From assembly GCF_000157915.1 (NCBI RefSeq), contig NZ_EQ973631.1, forward strand, positions 208,587 through 258,108: a DNA stretch of 49,522 nucleotides, in the 5' to 3' direction. Position 1 is the stretch's first letter, and every line of letters starts with the position of its first letter. The position numbers and the translations under genes were made by a program. The notes under the pieces are model-generated. The model saw nothing but the letters and a program-made list of their open reading frames with translations, did no database searches and had not been told where the DNA came from. Shown one piece after another: positions 40,347 through 49,398 of the stretch. Source of the DNA: Phocaeicola coprophilus DSM 18228 = JCM 13818. Lineage in GTDB: Bacteria > Bacteroidota > Bacteroidia > Bacteroidales > Bacteroidaceae.

Positions 40347-40904
40347 ATGAGTAATACTGCAAGCCTTAAGAAAGAATATGCAGAGCGCATTGCTCCTGCG
40401 TTGAAGAATCAGTTCCAGTATACTTCAACAATGCAGATTCCTAAGCTGAAGAAGATCGTTATCAATCAGGGTTTGGGAATGGCTGTTGCTGATAAGAAGA
40501 TTATTGATGTCGCAATTAACGAGCTGACTGCTATTACTGGTCAGAAAGCTGTTGCAACAGTATCACGTAAAGATATCGCTAACTTCAAGTTGCGTAAAAA
40601 AATGCCTATCGGTGTGATGGTAACTTTGCGTCGTGAAAGAATGTACGAATTCCTTGAAAAGCTCGTGAAGGTTGCATTGCCCCGTATCCGTGACTTCAAA
40701 GGTATTGAAAGCAAGTTTGACGGAAGAGGTAACTACACTTTGGGTATTCAGGAGCAGATCATCTTCCCTGAAATCAACATCGATAGCATCACAAAGATTT
40801 TGGGTATGAACATTACTTTTGTAACTTCTGCTCAGTCTGATGAAGAAGGTTATGCTCTGCTGAAGGAATTTGGTTTACCATTTAAGAACGCTAAAAAAGA
40901 TTGA
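40347..40904 (+). CDS. rplE: 50S ribosomal protein L5
   Basis: L5 binds 5S rRNA and contacts P-site tRNA. Two adjacent ATGs occur, at 40344 and 40347. The second gives the usual [15 protein letters not shown] start (185 residues). The motifs [12 protein letters not shown] and [11 protein letters not shown] are conserved. The purine-rich AGGAGAGGAG upstream can serve either start. It is followed six bases later by rpsN. Confidence 0.96.
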   Translation: MSNTASLKKEYAERIAPALKNQFQYTSTMQIPKLKKIVINQGLGMAVADKKIIDVAINELTAITGQKAVATVSRKDIANFKLRKKMPIGVMVTLRRERMYEFLEKLVKVALPRIRDFKGIESKFDGRGNYTLGIQEQIIFPEINIDSITKILGMNITFVTSAQSDEEGYALLKEFGLPFKNAKKD

Positions 40905-40910
40905 TAAGTT

Positions 40911-41210
40911 ATGGCAAAAGAATCAATGAAGGCTCGCGAAGTAAAAAGAGCTAAACTGGTTGCTAAATATGCTGAGAAGCGTGCAGCGTTGAAGAAAATT
41001 GTAAACACTGGTGATCCTGTAGAAGCTTTCGAAGCTGCTCAGAAATTGCAGGCTCTGCCTAAAAATGCAAATCCGATCCGTTTGCATAACCGTTGCAAAT
41101 TAACTGGACGTCCTAAAGGTTATATCCGTCAGTTCGGTATCTCACGTATTCAGTTCCGTGAAATGGCTTCTAACGGTTTGATCCCGGGCGTTAAGAAAGC
41201 AAGCTGGTAA
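40911..41210 (+). CDS. rpsN: 30S ribosomal protein S14 (zinc-free form)
   Basis: S14 binds late to the 30S head. The 99-residue product is the long form with a single cysteine ([12 protein letters not shown]) and lacks the CxxC pairs of the zinc-binding form, so it does not need zinc. The end [18 protein letters not shown] is typical. A 55-base gap with no clear hairpin follows before rpsH. Confidence 0.97.
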   Translation: MAKESMKAREVKRAKLVAKYAEKRAALKKIVNTGDPVEAFEAAQKLQALPKNANPIRLHNRCKLTGRPKGYIRQFGISRIQFREMASNGLIPGVKKASW

Positions 41211-41265
41211 TTTTTATTATTAAATATTGTCAGGGTAGTCCTGATTAATTTAACAATTAATTTAT

Positions 41266-41661
41266 ATGACAGATCCAATCGCAGATTTTCTCACTAGATT
41301 GAGAAATGCAATTAGTGCAAAGCACAGAGTTGTAGAAGTACCTGCTTCAAACTTGAAAAAGGAGATTACTAAAATCCTGTTTGATAAAGGTTACATTTTG
41401 AACTACAAGTTCGTTGAAGATGGTCCTCAAGGTACTATTAAAGTAGCTTTGAAGTATGATGCAGTTAACAAGGTTAACGCTATCAAGAAGCTGGAAAGAG
41501 TATCTACTCCGGGTATGCGTAAGTATACTGGCTACAAGGACATGCCGAGAGTTATTAATGGATTAGGTATTGCTATTATATCTACTTCCAAAGGTGTGAT
41601 GACAGACAAGGAAGCTGCCGCTCTGAAGATTGGTGGTGAAGTTCTTTGCTATGTATATTAA
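41266..41661 (+). CDS. rpsH: 30S ribosomal protein S8
   Basis: S8 is a central-domain 16S rRNA binder and, in E. coli, the repressor of the spc operon. The 131-residue product begins MTDPIADFLTRLRNAI and has the conserved C-terminal segment GIAIISTSKGVMTDKEA. The E. coli S8 target lies at rplE; I see no obvious copy of it here. Confidence 0.97.
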   Translation: MTDPIADFLTRLRNAISAKHRVVEVPASNLKKEITKILFDKGYILNYKFVEDGPQGTIKVALKYDAVNKVNAIKKLERVSTPGMRKYTGYKDMPRVINGLGIAIISTSKGVMTDKEAAALKIGGEVLCYVY

Positions 41662-41678
41662 TTGTAGGAGGGTAAGCT

Positions 41679-42248
41679 ATGTCAAGAATTGGTAAATTGC
41701 CTATTAGTATTCCTGCAGGAGTAACAGTTACTCTTAAGGATAACGTAGTGAATGTAAAAGGACCGAAAGGTGAATTGAGTCAGTTTGTAAATCCTGCAAT
41801 CAATGTAGAAATTGCAGACGGACACGTGGTGTTGAAAGAAGACGAAGGTGCCATGCTGGATAACCTGAAACAGCGTCACGCTTTCCATGGTTTGTATCGT
41901 GCTTTGATCCACAACATGGTGGTTGGTGTTTCTGAAGGTTACAAGAAAGAGCTGGAACTTGTCGGTGTTGGTTACCGTGCTTCAAACAATGGTAATATCA
42001 TTGATTTCGCTTTGGGTTATACTCATAACATCTTTATGCAGTTGCCTCCCGAAATTAAGGTAGAAACTAAATCAGAAAGAAATAAGAACCCTCTTATTAT
42101 ATTGGAATCTTGTGACAAACAGCTGCTCGGTCAGGTTTGTTCAAAAATACGTTCTTTCCGTAAGCCTGAACCTTACAAAGGAAAAGGTATTAAGTTTGTT
42201 GGTGAAGAAATTCGTAGAAAGTCTGGTAAGTCAGCTGGCGCTAAATAA
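41679..42248 (+). CDS. rplF: 50S ribosomal protein L6
   Basis: L6 lies near the sarcin-ricin loop and the factor-binding site. The 189-residue product has the two repeated half-domains of the family and the signature PYKGKGIKFVGEEIRRK near the end. A perfect AGGAGG at 41666-41671 lies seven bases before the ATG, one of four such SDs in the window. Confidence 0.97.
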   Translation: MSRIGKLPISIPAGVTVTLKDNVVNVKGPKGELSQFVNPAINVEIADGHVVLKEDEGAMLDNLKQRHAFHGLYRALIHNMVVGVSEGYKKELELVGVGYRASNNGNIIDFALGYTHNIFMQLPPEIKVETKSERNKNPLIILESCDKQLLGQVCSKIRSFRKPEPYKGKGIKFVGEEIRRKSGKSAGAK

Positions 42249-42269
42249 TTCACATAAAATCGTACAATT

Positions 42270-42611
42270 ATGACAACAAAAATAGAAAGACGAATCAAGA
42301 TCAAATATAGAGTACGCAACAAGATTTCAGGTACCGCTGAACGTCCGCGTATGAGTGTATTCAGAAGTAACAAGCAGATCTATGTTCAGGTTATCGACGA
42401 TTTGAGCGGTAAGACACTGGCTGCTGCTTCTTCATTGGGCATGGCTACAATGCCGAAAAAGGAACAGGCTGCTAAGGTTGGTGAACTGATTGCTAAGAAA
42501 GCTCAGGAAGCTGGTATTACGACTGTCGTATTCGACCGTAATGGTTACTTGTATCATGGGAGAGTAAAAGAAGTAGCTGATGCTGCTCGTAACGGTGGAC
42601 TTAAATTTTAA
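42270..42611 (+). CDS. rplR: 50S ribosomal protein L18
   Basis: L18 binds 5S rRNA with L5. The 113-residue product has [20 protein letters not shown] and the end [19 protein letters not shown], both family signatures. It lies between rplF and rpsE with gaps of 21 and 6 bases. Confidence 0.96.
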   Translation: MTTKIERRIKIKYRVRNKISGTAERPRMSVFRSNKQIYVQVIDDLSGKTLAAASSLGMATMPKKEQAAKVGELIAKKAQEAGITTVVFDRNGYLYHGRVKEVADAARNGGLKF

Positions 42612-42617
42612 TGAATT

Positions 42618-43133
42618 ATGGCAGTTAATAACAGAGTTAAGATCACTAACGATATAGAATTAAAAGATAGACTGGTTGCAATCAATCGTGTAACTAAAGT
42701 TACCAAAGGTGGTAGAACCTTTACATTCTCAGCTATCGTTGTAGTTGGTAATGAAGATGGTATCATCGGTTGGGGACTTGGTAAAGCTGGTGAAGTAACT
42801 GCAGCTATTGCAAAAGGTGTAGAGTCAGCAAAGAAGAACCTGACTCGTGTACCTGTATTGAAAGGTACTGTACCTCACGAACAGTCAGCTAAGTTTGGTG
42901 GTGCTGAGGTATTCATCAAGCCGGCTTCAACCGGTACTGGAGTGGTAGCTGGTGGTGCTATGCGTGCTGTATTGGAAAGTGTTGGTGTTACTGACGTTTT
43001 GGCTAAGTCAAAGGGTTCATCTAACCCCCACAATCTGGTAAAAGCTACTATCTTGGCTTTGAGTGAAATGCGCGATGCTCGTATGGTTGCTCAGAACAGA
43101 GGTGTAAGTTTGGAAAAAGTATTTAGAGGATAA
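42618..43133 (+). CDS. rpsE: 30S ribosomal protein S5
   Basis: S5 takes part in decoding fidelity and the mRNA entry channel. The 171-residue product has the loop [14 protein letters not shown], unchanged where spectinomycin resistance usually arises, and [17 protein letters not shown]. Its stop codon overlaps the SD of rpmD. Confidence 0.97.
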   Translation: MAVNNRVKITNDIELKDRLVAINRVTKVTKGGRTFTFSAIVVVGNEDGIIGWGLGKAGEVTAAIAKGVESAKKNLTRVPVLKGTVPHEQSAKFGGAEVFIKPASTGTGVVAGGAMRAVLESVGVTDVLAKSKGSSNPHNLVKATILALSEMRDARMVAQNRGVSLEKVFRG

Positions 43134-43144
43134 GGAGGATAAAC

Positions 43145-43321
43145 ATGTCAACTATTAAGATTAAACAAGTAAAGAGTAGAATTGGTGCTCCTGCAGATCA
43201 GAAGAAAACTTTGGATGCACTGGGTCTTCGTAAATTGAATCGTGTGGTTGAACACGAAGAGACTCCTTCCATTCTGGGTATGATTGAGAAAGTAAAACAC
43301 CTGGTTACAGTTGTTAAGTAA
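43145..43321 (+). CDS. rpmD: 50S ribosomal protein L30
   Basis: L30 is a small ferredoxin-like 50S protein. The 58-residue frame reads [16 protein letters not shown], then [19 protein letters not shown], and ends HLVTVVK, matching the family length and signature. A perfect AAGGAGG at 43132-43138 lies six bases before the ATG and overlaps the rpsE stop, which suggests coupled translation. It fills the expected position between rpsE and rplO. Confidence 0.96.
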   Translation: MSTIKIKQVKSRIGAPADQKKTLDALGLRKLNRVVEHEETPSILGMIEKVKHLVTVVK

Positions 43322-43351
43322 TATATTGTTAACGTTAAAGGATTTTACAAT

Positions 43352-43798
43352 ATGAAATTAAATATTTTACGTCCTGCAGAAGGTTCAGTAAAAACTAGAA
43401 AAAGAGTTGGCCGTGGTGCTGGTTCAGGTCTGGGAGGTACTTCTACGAGAGGACATAAAGGCGCAAAGTCAAGATCTGGTTATTCTAGAAAAATCGGTTT
43501 TGAAGGTGGTCAGATGCCTCTTCAGCGTCGTCTTCCGAAATTTGGCTTTAAGAATATTAACCGAGTTGAATATAAAGCAGTTAATCTCGATACCATTCAG
43601 GCATTGGCTGATGCTAAGAATCTGACTAAGGTAGGTATTAACGATTTGATTGAAGCTGGTTTCATTTCTTCTAACCAATTAGTGAAAGTTCTTGGTAACG
43701 GTAGTTTAACTACTAAGCTTGATGTTGAAGCAAATGCTTTCTCAAAGAGCGCAGTAGCTGCAATCGAAGCCGTTGGTGGTAATGCAGTAAAACTCTGA
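43352..43798 (+). CDS. rplO: 50S ribosomal protein L15
   Basis: L15 is a late 50S assembly protein with a long basic extension into the rRNA. The 148-residue product has the glycine/arginine-rich GRGAGSGLGGTSTRGHKG near the start, and GFEGGQMPLQRRLPKFGF. It is followed four bases later by secY, the universal pairing. Confidence 0.97.
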   Translation: MKLNILRPAEGSVKTRKRVGRGAGSGLGGTSTRGHKGAKSRSGYSRKIGFEGGQMPLQRRLPKFGFKNINRVEYKAVNLDTIQALADAKNLTKVGINDLIEAGFISSNQLVKVLGNGSLTTKLDVEANAFSKSAVAAIEAVGGNAVKL

Positions 43799-43802
43799 TT
43801 CA

Positions 43803-45150
43803 ATGAGAAAATCTATTGAAACATTAAAAAATATATGGAATATTGAGGATCTGAGAAAACGGATCCTCATTACTATATTGTTTGTTGCAATCTATAGATT
43901 TGGTTCATACGTCGTTTTGCCGGGTATTGATCCGAACATGCTGTCTAAGTTGCATGAACAAACGAGTGAGGGTCTTCTTGCTTTGTTGAATATGTTTTCT
44001 GGTGGTGCATTTTCTAATGCATCTATTTTCGCGTTGGGAATCATGCCTTATATCTCTGCATCCATCGTGATTCAGTTGCTGGCGATTGCAGTTCCTTATT
44101 TCCAGAAACTGCAGCGTGAAGGCGAAAGTGGACGTCGAAAGATCAATCAGTATACCCGTATTTTGACAATCATCATCTTGATCTTCCAGGCACCGTCATA
44201 TTTGATTAACCTGAAGATGCAAGCTGGTCCTGCTCTTAATGCTTCATTAGATTGGACTTTCTTTATTGCTACTTCTACCATTATATTGGCGGCGGGTAGT
44301 ATGTTTGTCCTGTGGCTTGGTGAGAGAATCACAGACAAGGGTATTGGTAATGGTATTTCATTGATCATTATGGTGGGTATCATTGCTCGTTTGCCCCAGG
44401 CCTTCTCCGGTGAATTTGTTTCCCGTTTGGCTTCTCCGGGCGCAGGTGGTATTATCATGTTCCTGATCGAACTTGTCTGCCTGCTGGCAGTCATCGCTGC
44501 AGCTATTATGCTGGTGCAGGGTGTTCGTAAGGTTCCTGTACAATATGCAAAACGTATTGTCGGCAATAAACAATATGGTGGAGCCAGACAGTATATCCCG
44601 TTAAAGGTTAATGCAGCAAACGTAATGCCTATCATTTTCGCACAGGCCATTATGTTTATTCCGATTACGATCGTTGGGTATTCCAATGTTGAGAGTGCCA
44701 GTGGTATTGCCCGTGCATTGATTGATCATACTGGATTTTGGTATAATCTGGTATTTGCAGTATTGATCATAGTCTTTACTTATTTCTATACAGCAATTAC
44801 GATTAATCCGAACCAGATGGCTGAAGATATGAAGAGAAACAACGGATTTATTCCGGGCATCAAAACCAGGTAAGAGCACTGCTGATTATATCGATACAGT
44901 AATGTCTCGAATTACTCTCCCTGGATCAATCTTCCTTGCCATTATTGCAATATTGCCAGCATTTGCCGGTATTTTTGGAGTACAGGCTGAATTTGCCCAG
45001 TTCTTCGGTGGAACTTCATTGTTGATCTTGGTTGGTGTTGTTCTCGACACATTGCAACAGGTTGAGAGCCATTTGTTGATGCGCCACTACGATGGACTTT
45101 TGAGCTCTGGAAGAATCAAGGGACGTTCAGGAAGTGTTGCTGCTTATTAA
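43803..45150 (+). CDS. secY: Preprotein translocase subunit SecY, frameshifted by one base
   Basis: SecY forms the ten-span protein-conducting channel. The sequence is read in two frames: 43803-44873, ending prematurely after GFIPGIKTR, and a downstream frame to 45150. Removing one A from the AAAA run at 44862-44865 restores GIKPGKSTADYIDTVMSR and gives 448 residues, the normal length. The plug, the GKGIGNGISL-type loop (here DKGIGNGISLII) and the last spans are intact. SecY is essential and there is no second copy here, so the insertion is most likely an error in the sequence. It is followed by map and partners secE at 1477. Confidence 0.95.
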
Positions 45151-45161
45151 ACTGATCTCGG

Positions 45162-45962
45162 ATGATTTTTCTTAAGACAGATGATGAAATAGAGCTCCTT
45201 CGTCAGAGCAATCTCCTAGTGGGGATGGCTCTGGCTGAAGTAGCAAAAATGATACAGCCGGGAGTTACAACCCGTCAGCTGGATAAAGTTGCAGAGGAGT
45301 TTATCAGAGACCATGGAGCGATTCCGACATTCAAGGGGTTTCCGAATCCTTTTGGACGCGAACCTTTTCCTGGTACACTCTGTACTTCTGTAAATGAACA
45401 GGTCGTCCATGGTATCCCGAATGATATACCTTTGAAGGAAGGCGATATTGTTTCTGTGGATTGTGGTACGTGTATGAATGGTTTCTGTGGTGATTCTGCT
45501 TATACATTTTGTGTAGGGGAGGTTGATCCAGAGATACGGAAACTTTTAAAGACGACAAAAGAAGCTCTTTATAAAGGAATTGAAAATGCCATTCACGGCA
45601 AGCGTATCGGTGATATCGGATATGCAGTTCAAACCCATTGCGAAGCGGAATCTTACGGAGTTGTCCGTGAATTCGTCGGACATGGAATTGGACATAAGAT
45701 GCATGAAGATCCTCAAGTTCCCAATTATGGATCCCGGGGAAGCGGGACACTTCTGAAAAAAGGGATGTGTATCGCTATCGAGCCGATGATCACTTTGGGT
45801 GACAGGCACGTTGTGATGGAGAGTGATGACTGGACAGTCCGGACGCGAGATCGCAAGTGCGCAGCACATTTTGAACATACGGTAGCTGTAGGTCTGGGAA
45901 AGGCTGATATTTTATCATCATTTGAATTTATAGAACAAGTATTAGGAGATAAAGCAATTTAA
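45162..45962 (+). CDS. map: Methionine aminopeptidase, type I
   Basis: The enzyme removes the initiator methionine from new proteins with a divalent-metal centre. The 266-residue product has the metal-ligand motifs [18 protein letters not shown] (two aspartates), [12 protein letters not shown] (histidine), IEPM (glutamate) and FEHTVAV (glutamate). It lacks an N-terminal zinc-finger extension. It lies 11 bases after secY and one base before infA, as in many bacteria lacking adk at this position. Confidence 0.96.
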   Translation: MIFLKTDDEIELLRQSNLLVGMALAEVAKMIQPGVTTRQLDKVAEEFIRDHGAIPTFKGFPNPFGREPFPGTLCTSVNEQVVHGIPNDIPLKEGDIVSVDCGTCMNGFCGDSAYTFCVGEVDPEIRKLLKTTKEALYKGIENAIHGKRIGDIGYAVQTHCEAESYGVVREFVGHGIGHKMHEDPQVPNYGSRGSGTLLKKGMCIAIEPMITLGDRHVVMESDDWTVRTRDRKCAAHFEHTVAVGLGKADILSSFEFIEQVLGDKAI

Positions 45963-45963
45963 T

Positions 45964-46182
45964 ATGGCAAAGCAATCTGCAATAGAACAAGATGGAGTAA
46001 TCGTTGAAGCATTGTCTAATGCAATGTTTCGCGTTGAACTGGAAAACGGACATGAGATTACCGCTCATATTTCTGGTAAGATGAGAATGCATTACATTAA
46101 AATACTGCCTGGAGATAAGGTCAGAGTAGAGATGTCTCCTTATGACTTATCTAAAGGAAGAATTGTTTTTAGATATAAATAA
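45964..46182 (+). CDS. infA: Translation initiation factor IF-1
   Basis: IF-1 blocks the A site during initiation. The 72-residue OB-fold product has [20 protein letters not shown] and [18 protein letters not shown], the full family pattern. It starts one base after the map stop codon. An AGGAG stretch lies about 14 bases upstream, rather far for use. Confidence 0.97.
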   Translation: MAKQSAIEQDGVIVEALSNAMFRVELENGHEITAHISGKMRMHYIKILPGDKVRVEMSPYDLSKGRIVFRYK

Positions 46183-46196
46183 AAGAAATATAAGAT

Positions 46197-46314
46197 ATGA
46201 AAGTAAGAGCATCAATTAAAAAAACGTACGCCGGAATGTAAGATCGTCAGACGTAATGGCCGTTTGTATGTTATTAACAAGAAAAATCCTAAGTATAAAC
46301 AACGTCAAGGATAA
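46197..46314 (+). CDS. rpmJ: 50S ribosomal protein L36, frameshifted by one base
   Basis: L36 is the smallest 50S protein. As written the frame breaks after nine codons. Removing one A from the A7 run at 46218-46224 gives a 38-residue product beginning [17 protein letters not shown] and ending [12 protein letters not shown]. Only one cysteine is present, so this is the non-zinc form. The position between infA and rpsM is exact. The extra A matches the kind of error seen in secY and the GH3 gene. Confidence 0.93.
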
Positions 46315-46347
46315 TTTATTATTTTTGCAAAAAAAATAATTTAGTAT

Positions 46348-46728
46348 ATGGCTATAAGAATAGTTGGTGTAGATTTGCCTCAGAACAAGAGAGGTGAGAT
46401 TGCGTTGACATACGTATATGGTATCGGACGCAGTAGTTCAGCAAAGATTTTGGACAAGGCAGGTGTTGATCGTGACCTGAAAGTAAAGGATTGGACTGAT
46501 GATCAGGCTGCTAAGATCCGTGAAATTATCGGTGCTGAATACAAGGTTGAAGGTGATCTTCGTTCAGAAGTACAGTTGAACATTAAGCGATTAATGGATA
46601 TTGGTTGCTATCGTGGTGTTCGTCATCGTCTGGGCCTGCCGGTTAGAGGACAGAGCACTAAGAATAATGCCCGTACACGTAAGGGAAGAAAGAAAACAGT
46701 TGCAAATAAGAAAAAAGCTACTAAATAA
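46348..46728 (+). CDS. rpsM: 30S ribosomal protein S13
   Basis: S13 sits at the top of the 30S head and contacts P-site tRNA and L5. The 126-residue product has [17 protein letters not shown] and the basic end [19 protein letters not shown]. It opens the alpha block. A TATTTTTG at 46320-46327 resembles a -7 box, but no TTTG is placed correctly upstream. Confidence 0.97.
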   Translation: MAIRIVGVDLPQNKRGEIALTYVYGIGRSSSAKILDKAGVDRDLKVKDWTDDQAAKIREIIGAEYKVEGDLRSEVQLNIKRLMDIGCYRGVRHRLGLPVRGQSTKNNARTRKGRKKTVANKKKATK

Positions 46729-46739
46729 TAATTGTTGAT

Positions 46740-47129
46740 ATGGCAAAGAAAACAGTCGCAGCTAAGAAAAGAAATGTGAAAGTTGATGCAAATGGACAAT
46801 TGCATGTTCATTCTTCATTCAACAACATCATCGTTTCTTTGGCAAACAGTGAAGGTCAGATTATCTCATGGTCTTCAGCAGGAAAGATGGGATTTAGAGG
46901 TTCTAAGAAGAACACTCCTTACGCAGCTCAGATGGCTGCTCAGGATTGCGCTAAAGTAGCGTATGATCTTGGCCTGAGAAAGGTAAAAGCTTACGTAAAG
47001 GGTCCGGGTAACGGACGTGAGTCTGCTATCAGAACGGTACACGGAGCAGGTATTGAAGTTACAGAAATTATTGATGTTACTCCATTGCCTCACAACGGTT
47101 GTCGTCCTCCGAAAAGAAGAAGAGTATAA
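46740..47129 (+). CDS. rpsK: 30S ribosomal protein S11
   Basis: S11 forms part of the platform and the mRNA exit path. The 129-residue product has [34 protein letters not shown] and the universal end [14 protein letters not shown] 115-base gap follows before rpsD; it can form a 7-bp stem (GATTGCA/TGTAATC at 47174-47195), which may be a control site for S4 but is unproven. Confidence 0.97.
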   Translation: MAKKTVAAKKRNVKVDANGQLHVHSSFNNIIVSLANSEGQIISWSSAGKMGFRGSKKNTPYAAQMAAQDCAKVAYDLGLRKVKAYVKGPGNGRESAIRTVHGAGIEVTEIIDVTPLPHNGCRPPKRRRV

Positions 47130-47244
47130 TAAAGATAACCTATTCAGATGTAACTTGATTTTGTTAAATAATGGATTGCATTCCTTTCTGTAATCGCGGC
47201 TGCAACAAATTGAGTTCATTAATAACAATTAAATTAGAAAAGAA

Positions 47245-47850
47245 ATGGCTAGATATACTGGACCAAAAACTAGAATTGCACGTAAATTCGGTGAAGCAAT
47301 CTTCGGAGCAGATAAAGTTCTGTCTAAGAAAAACTATCCTCCCGGACAGCATGGAAACAACCGTCGCAAAAAAACTTCTGAGTACGGTGTCATGTTGGCT
47401 GAAAAGCAGAAAGCTAAATATACATACGGTGTGTTGGAAAAACAGTTCCGTAACTTGTTTGAAAAGGCTGCAAGCGCTAACGGTATTACCGGTGAAATCC
47501 TGTTGCAGAGCCTTGAATGTCGTTTGGACAACGTAGTGTTCCGTTTGGGTATCGCTCCTACTCGTGCTGCTGCTCGTCAGTTGGTTGGACACAAGCACAT
47601 TACCGTAGACGGTAAGGTGGTTAACATTCCTTCTTACTCTGTAAAACCGGGTCAGCTGGTAGGTGTTCGTGAAAGATCAAAGTCACTGGAAGTTATCGGT
47701 AGCGCTTTGGCTGGATTCAATCACAGCAAATATCCTTGGTTGGAATGGGATGAAAACTCTAAGACTGGTAAAATGTTGCACATTCCGGAAAGAGCAGACA
47801 TTCCTGAAAACATTAAAGAACACTTGATCGTTGAATTGTACTCTAAATAA
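47245..47850 (+). CDS. rpsD: 30S ribosomal protein S4 (zinc-free form)
   Basis: S4 starts assembly of the 30S body and in some bacteria represses its own mRNA. The 201-residue product begins [19 protein letters not shown] without the N-terminal CxxC cysteines, so it is the non-zinc form. The S4 RNA-binding domain follows ([20 protein letters not shown] near 91-110). The long leader is unusual for this cluster. Confidence 0.97.
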   Translation: MARYTGPKTRIARKFGEAIFGADKVLSKKNYPPGQHGNNRRKKTSEYGVMLAEKQKAKYTYGVLEKQFRNLFEKAASANGITGEILLQSLECRLDNVVFRLGIAPTRAAARQLVGHKHITVDGKVVNIPSYSVKPGQLVGVRERSKSLEVIGSALAGFNHSKYPWLEWDENSKTGKMLHIPERADIPENIKEHLIVELYSK

Positions 47851-47861
47851 TAATTAATTTC

Positions 47862-48854
47862 ATGGCGATATTAGCATTTCAAAAACCTGATAAAGTATTA
47901 ATGTTGGAAGCGGATTCCAAATTCGGAAAATTCGAGTTCCGTCCGCTTGAGCCCGGTTTCGGTATTACCGTAGGTAATGCTTTACGCCGTATTCTTCTCT
48001 CTTCACTGGAAGGTTATGCAATTAACACGATTCACATCGATGGTGTGGAGCATGAGTTTGCAACAATACCCGGTGTAAAGGAAGATGTCACTAACATTAT
48101 CTTGAACTTAAAGCAGGTTCGCTTTAAGCAAGTAGTTGAGGAATTCGAAAATGAAAAGGTAAGCATTACCGTTGAGAATTCAACTGAATTTAAGGCAGGT
48201 GATATTGGTAAGTATTTGACCGGATTTGAAGTGTTAAATCCAGAATTAGTTATTTGCCATTTAGATTCAAAGACAACTATGCAGATGGATATTACGATCA
48301 ACAAAGGTCGTGGATATGTTCCGGCTGACGAAAACCGTGAATATTGCACCGATGTGAACGTAATTCCTATCGATTCAATTTACACTCCGATTCGCAATGT
48401 CAAGTATGCTGTTGAAAACTATCGTGTTGAACAGAAGACTGACTACGAAAAGTTGGTGCTTGAGATTACGACGGATGGTTCCATTCACCCGAAGGAAGCA
48501 TTGAAAGAAGCTGCGAAGATCCTGATTTATCACTTCATGCTCTTCTCTGATGAAAAGATCACTCTTGAAACATCAGATGTTGACGGCAATGAAGAATTCG
48601 ATGAAGAAGTTCTCCACATGCGTCAATTGCTGAAGACCAAGTTGGTTGATATGGACTTGTCAGTTCGTGCATTGAACTGCTTGAAGGCTGCTGATGTGGA
48701 AACACTCGGTGATCTGGTTCAGTTCAACAAGACCGATCTGCTTAAGTTCCGTAACTTCGGTAAGAAATCGCTCACTGAGCTTGATGATTTGCTCGAGAGT
48801 CTGAATCTGTCGTTTGGAACAGATATTTCTAAGTATAAATTAGATAAAGAATAA
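47862..48854 (+). CDS. rpoA: RNA polymerase subunit alpha
   Basis: The alpha dimer scaffolds RNA polymerase assembly. The 330-residue product has the N-terminal domain ([20 protein letters not shown] near 33-52) and the C-terminal DNA/activator-binding domain with [19 protein letters not shown]. It follows rpsD by 11 bases and precedes rplQ by three, the standard alpha order. Confidence 0.98.
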   Translation: MAILAFQKPDKVLMLEADSKFGKFEFRPLEPGFGITVGNALRRILLSSLEGYAINTIHIDGVEHEFATIPGVKEDVTNIILNLKQVRFKQVVEEFENEKVSITVENSTEFKAGDIGKYLTGFEVLNPELVICHLDSKTTMQMDITINKGRGYVPADENREYCTDVNVIPIDSIYTPIRNVKYAVENYRVEQKTDYEKLVLEITTDGSIHPKEALKEAAKILIYHFMLFSDEKITLETSDVDGNEEFDEEVLHMRQLLKTKLVDMDLSVRALNCLKAADVETLGDLVQFNKTDLLKFRNFGKKSLTELDDLLESLNLSFGTDISKYKLDKE

Positions 48855-48857
48855 ACA

Positions 48858-49346
48858 ATGAGACATAATAAGAAATTTAACCATTTGGGTCGTACTGCTT
48901 CTCATAGAAATGCAATGTTGTCAAACATGGCATGTTCTTTGATCAAGCACAAAAGAATCACTACGACTGTTGCGAAGGCTAAAGCTTTGAAGAAGTTCGT
49001 TGAGCCTCTGATTACAAGATCTAAAGATGACACAACTAACTCACGTCGTGTTGTATTTAGCAATTTGCAGGACAAGTTCGCTGTAACTGAACTTTTCAAA
49101 GAAATCTCTGTAAAGGTTGCTGACCGTCCGGGTGGATACACTCGTATCATCAAGACTGGTCATCGTTTGGGTGACAACGCTGAAATGTGTTTCATCGAAC
49201 TCGTTGACTACGATGAGAACATGGCTAAGACAGCTGCTAAGAAAGCTACTCGTACTCGTCGTTCTAAGAAGTCTGCTGCTGCAACTGAAGCTCCTGCTGA
49301 AGCTACAGCTGAAACTACTACAGAGGAAGCCCCTAAAGCTGAATAA
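48858..49346 (+). CDS. rplQ: 50S ribosomal protein L17
   Basis: L17 lies near the tunnel exit. The 162-residue product has the core [20 protein letters not shown] through [16 protein letters not shown]. An extra tail of about 35 residues, rich in alanine, lysine, threonine and glutamate, follows and is absent from the E. coli protein. It is the last gene of the cluster and is followed by a strong terminator. Confidence 0.97.
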   Translation: MRHNKKFNHLGRTASHRNAMLSNMACSLIKHKRITTTVAKAKALKKFVEPLITRSKDDTTNSRRVVFSNLQDKFAVTELFKEISVKVADRPGGYTRIIKTGHRLGDNAEMCFIELVDYDENMAKTAAKKATRTRRSKKSAAATEAPAEATAETTTEEAPKAE

Positions 49347-49366
49347 TTCTGTATACGCCATATAGG

Positions 49367-49398
49367 AAAAGGGTGTGCCGCGAGGTGCACCCTTTTTT
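49367..49398 (+). terminator. Terminator of the rpsL-rplQ cluster
   Basis: GGGTGTGCC pairs with GGTGCACCC (two G-U pairs) around a GCGA loop, extended by A/T pairs, and is followed by TTTTTT. Confidence 0.88.

Noticed and set aside
46297-46327. Promoter before rpsM
   Set aside because: TATTTTTG fits the -7 box, but no TTTG lies 19-21 bases upstream and the region is inside rpmJ.
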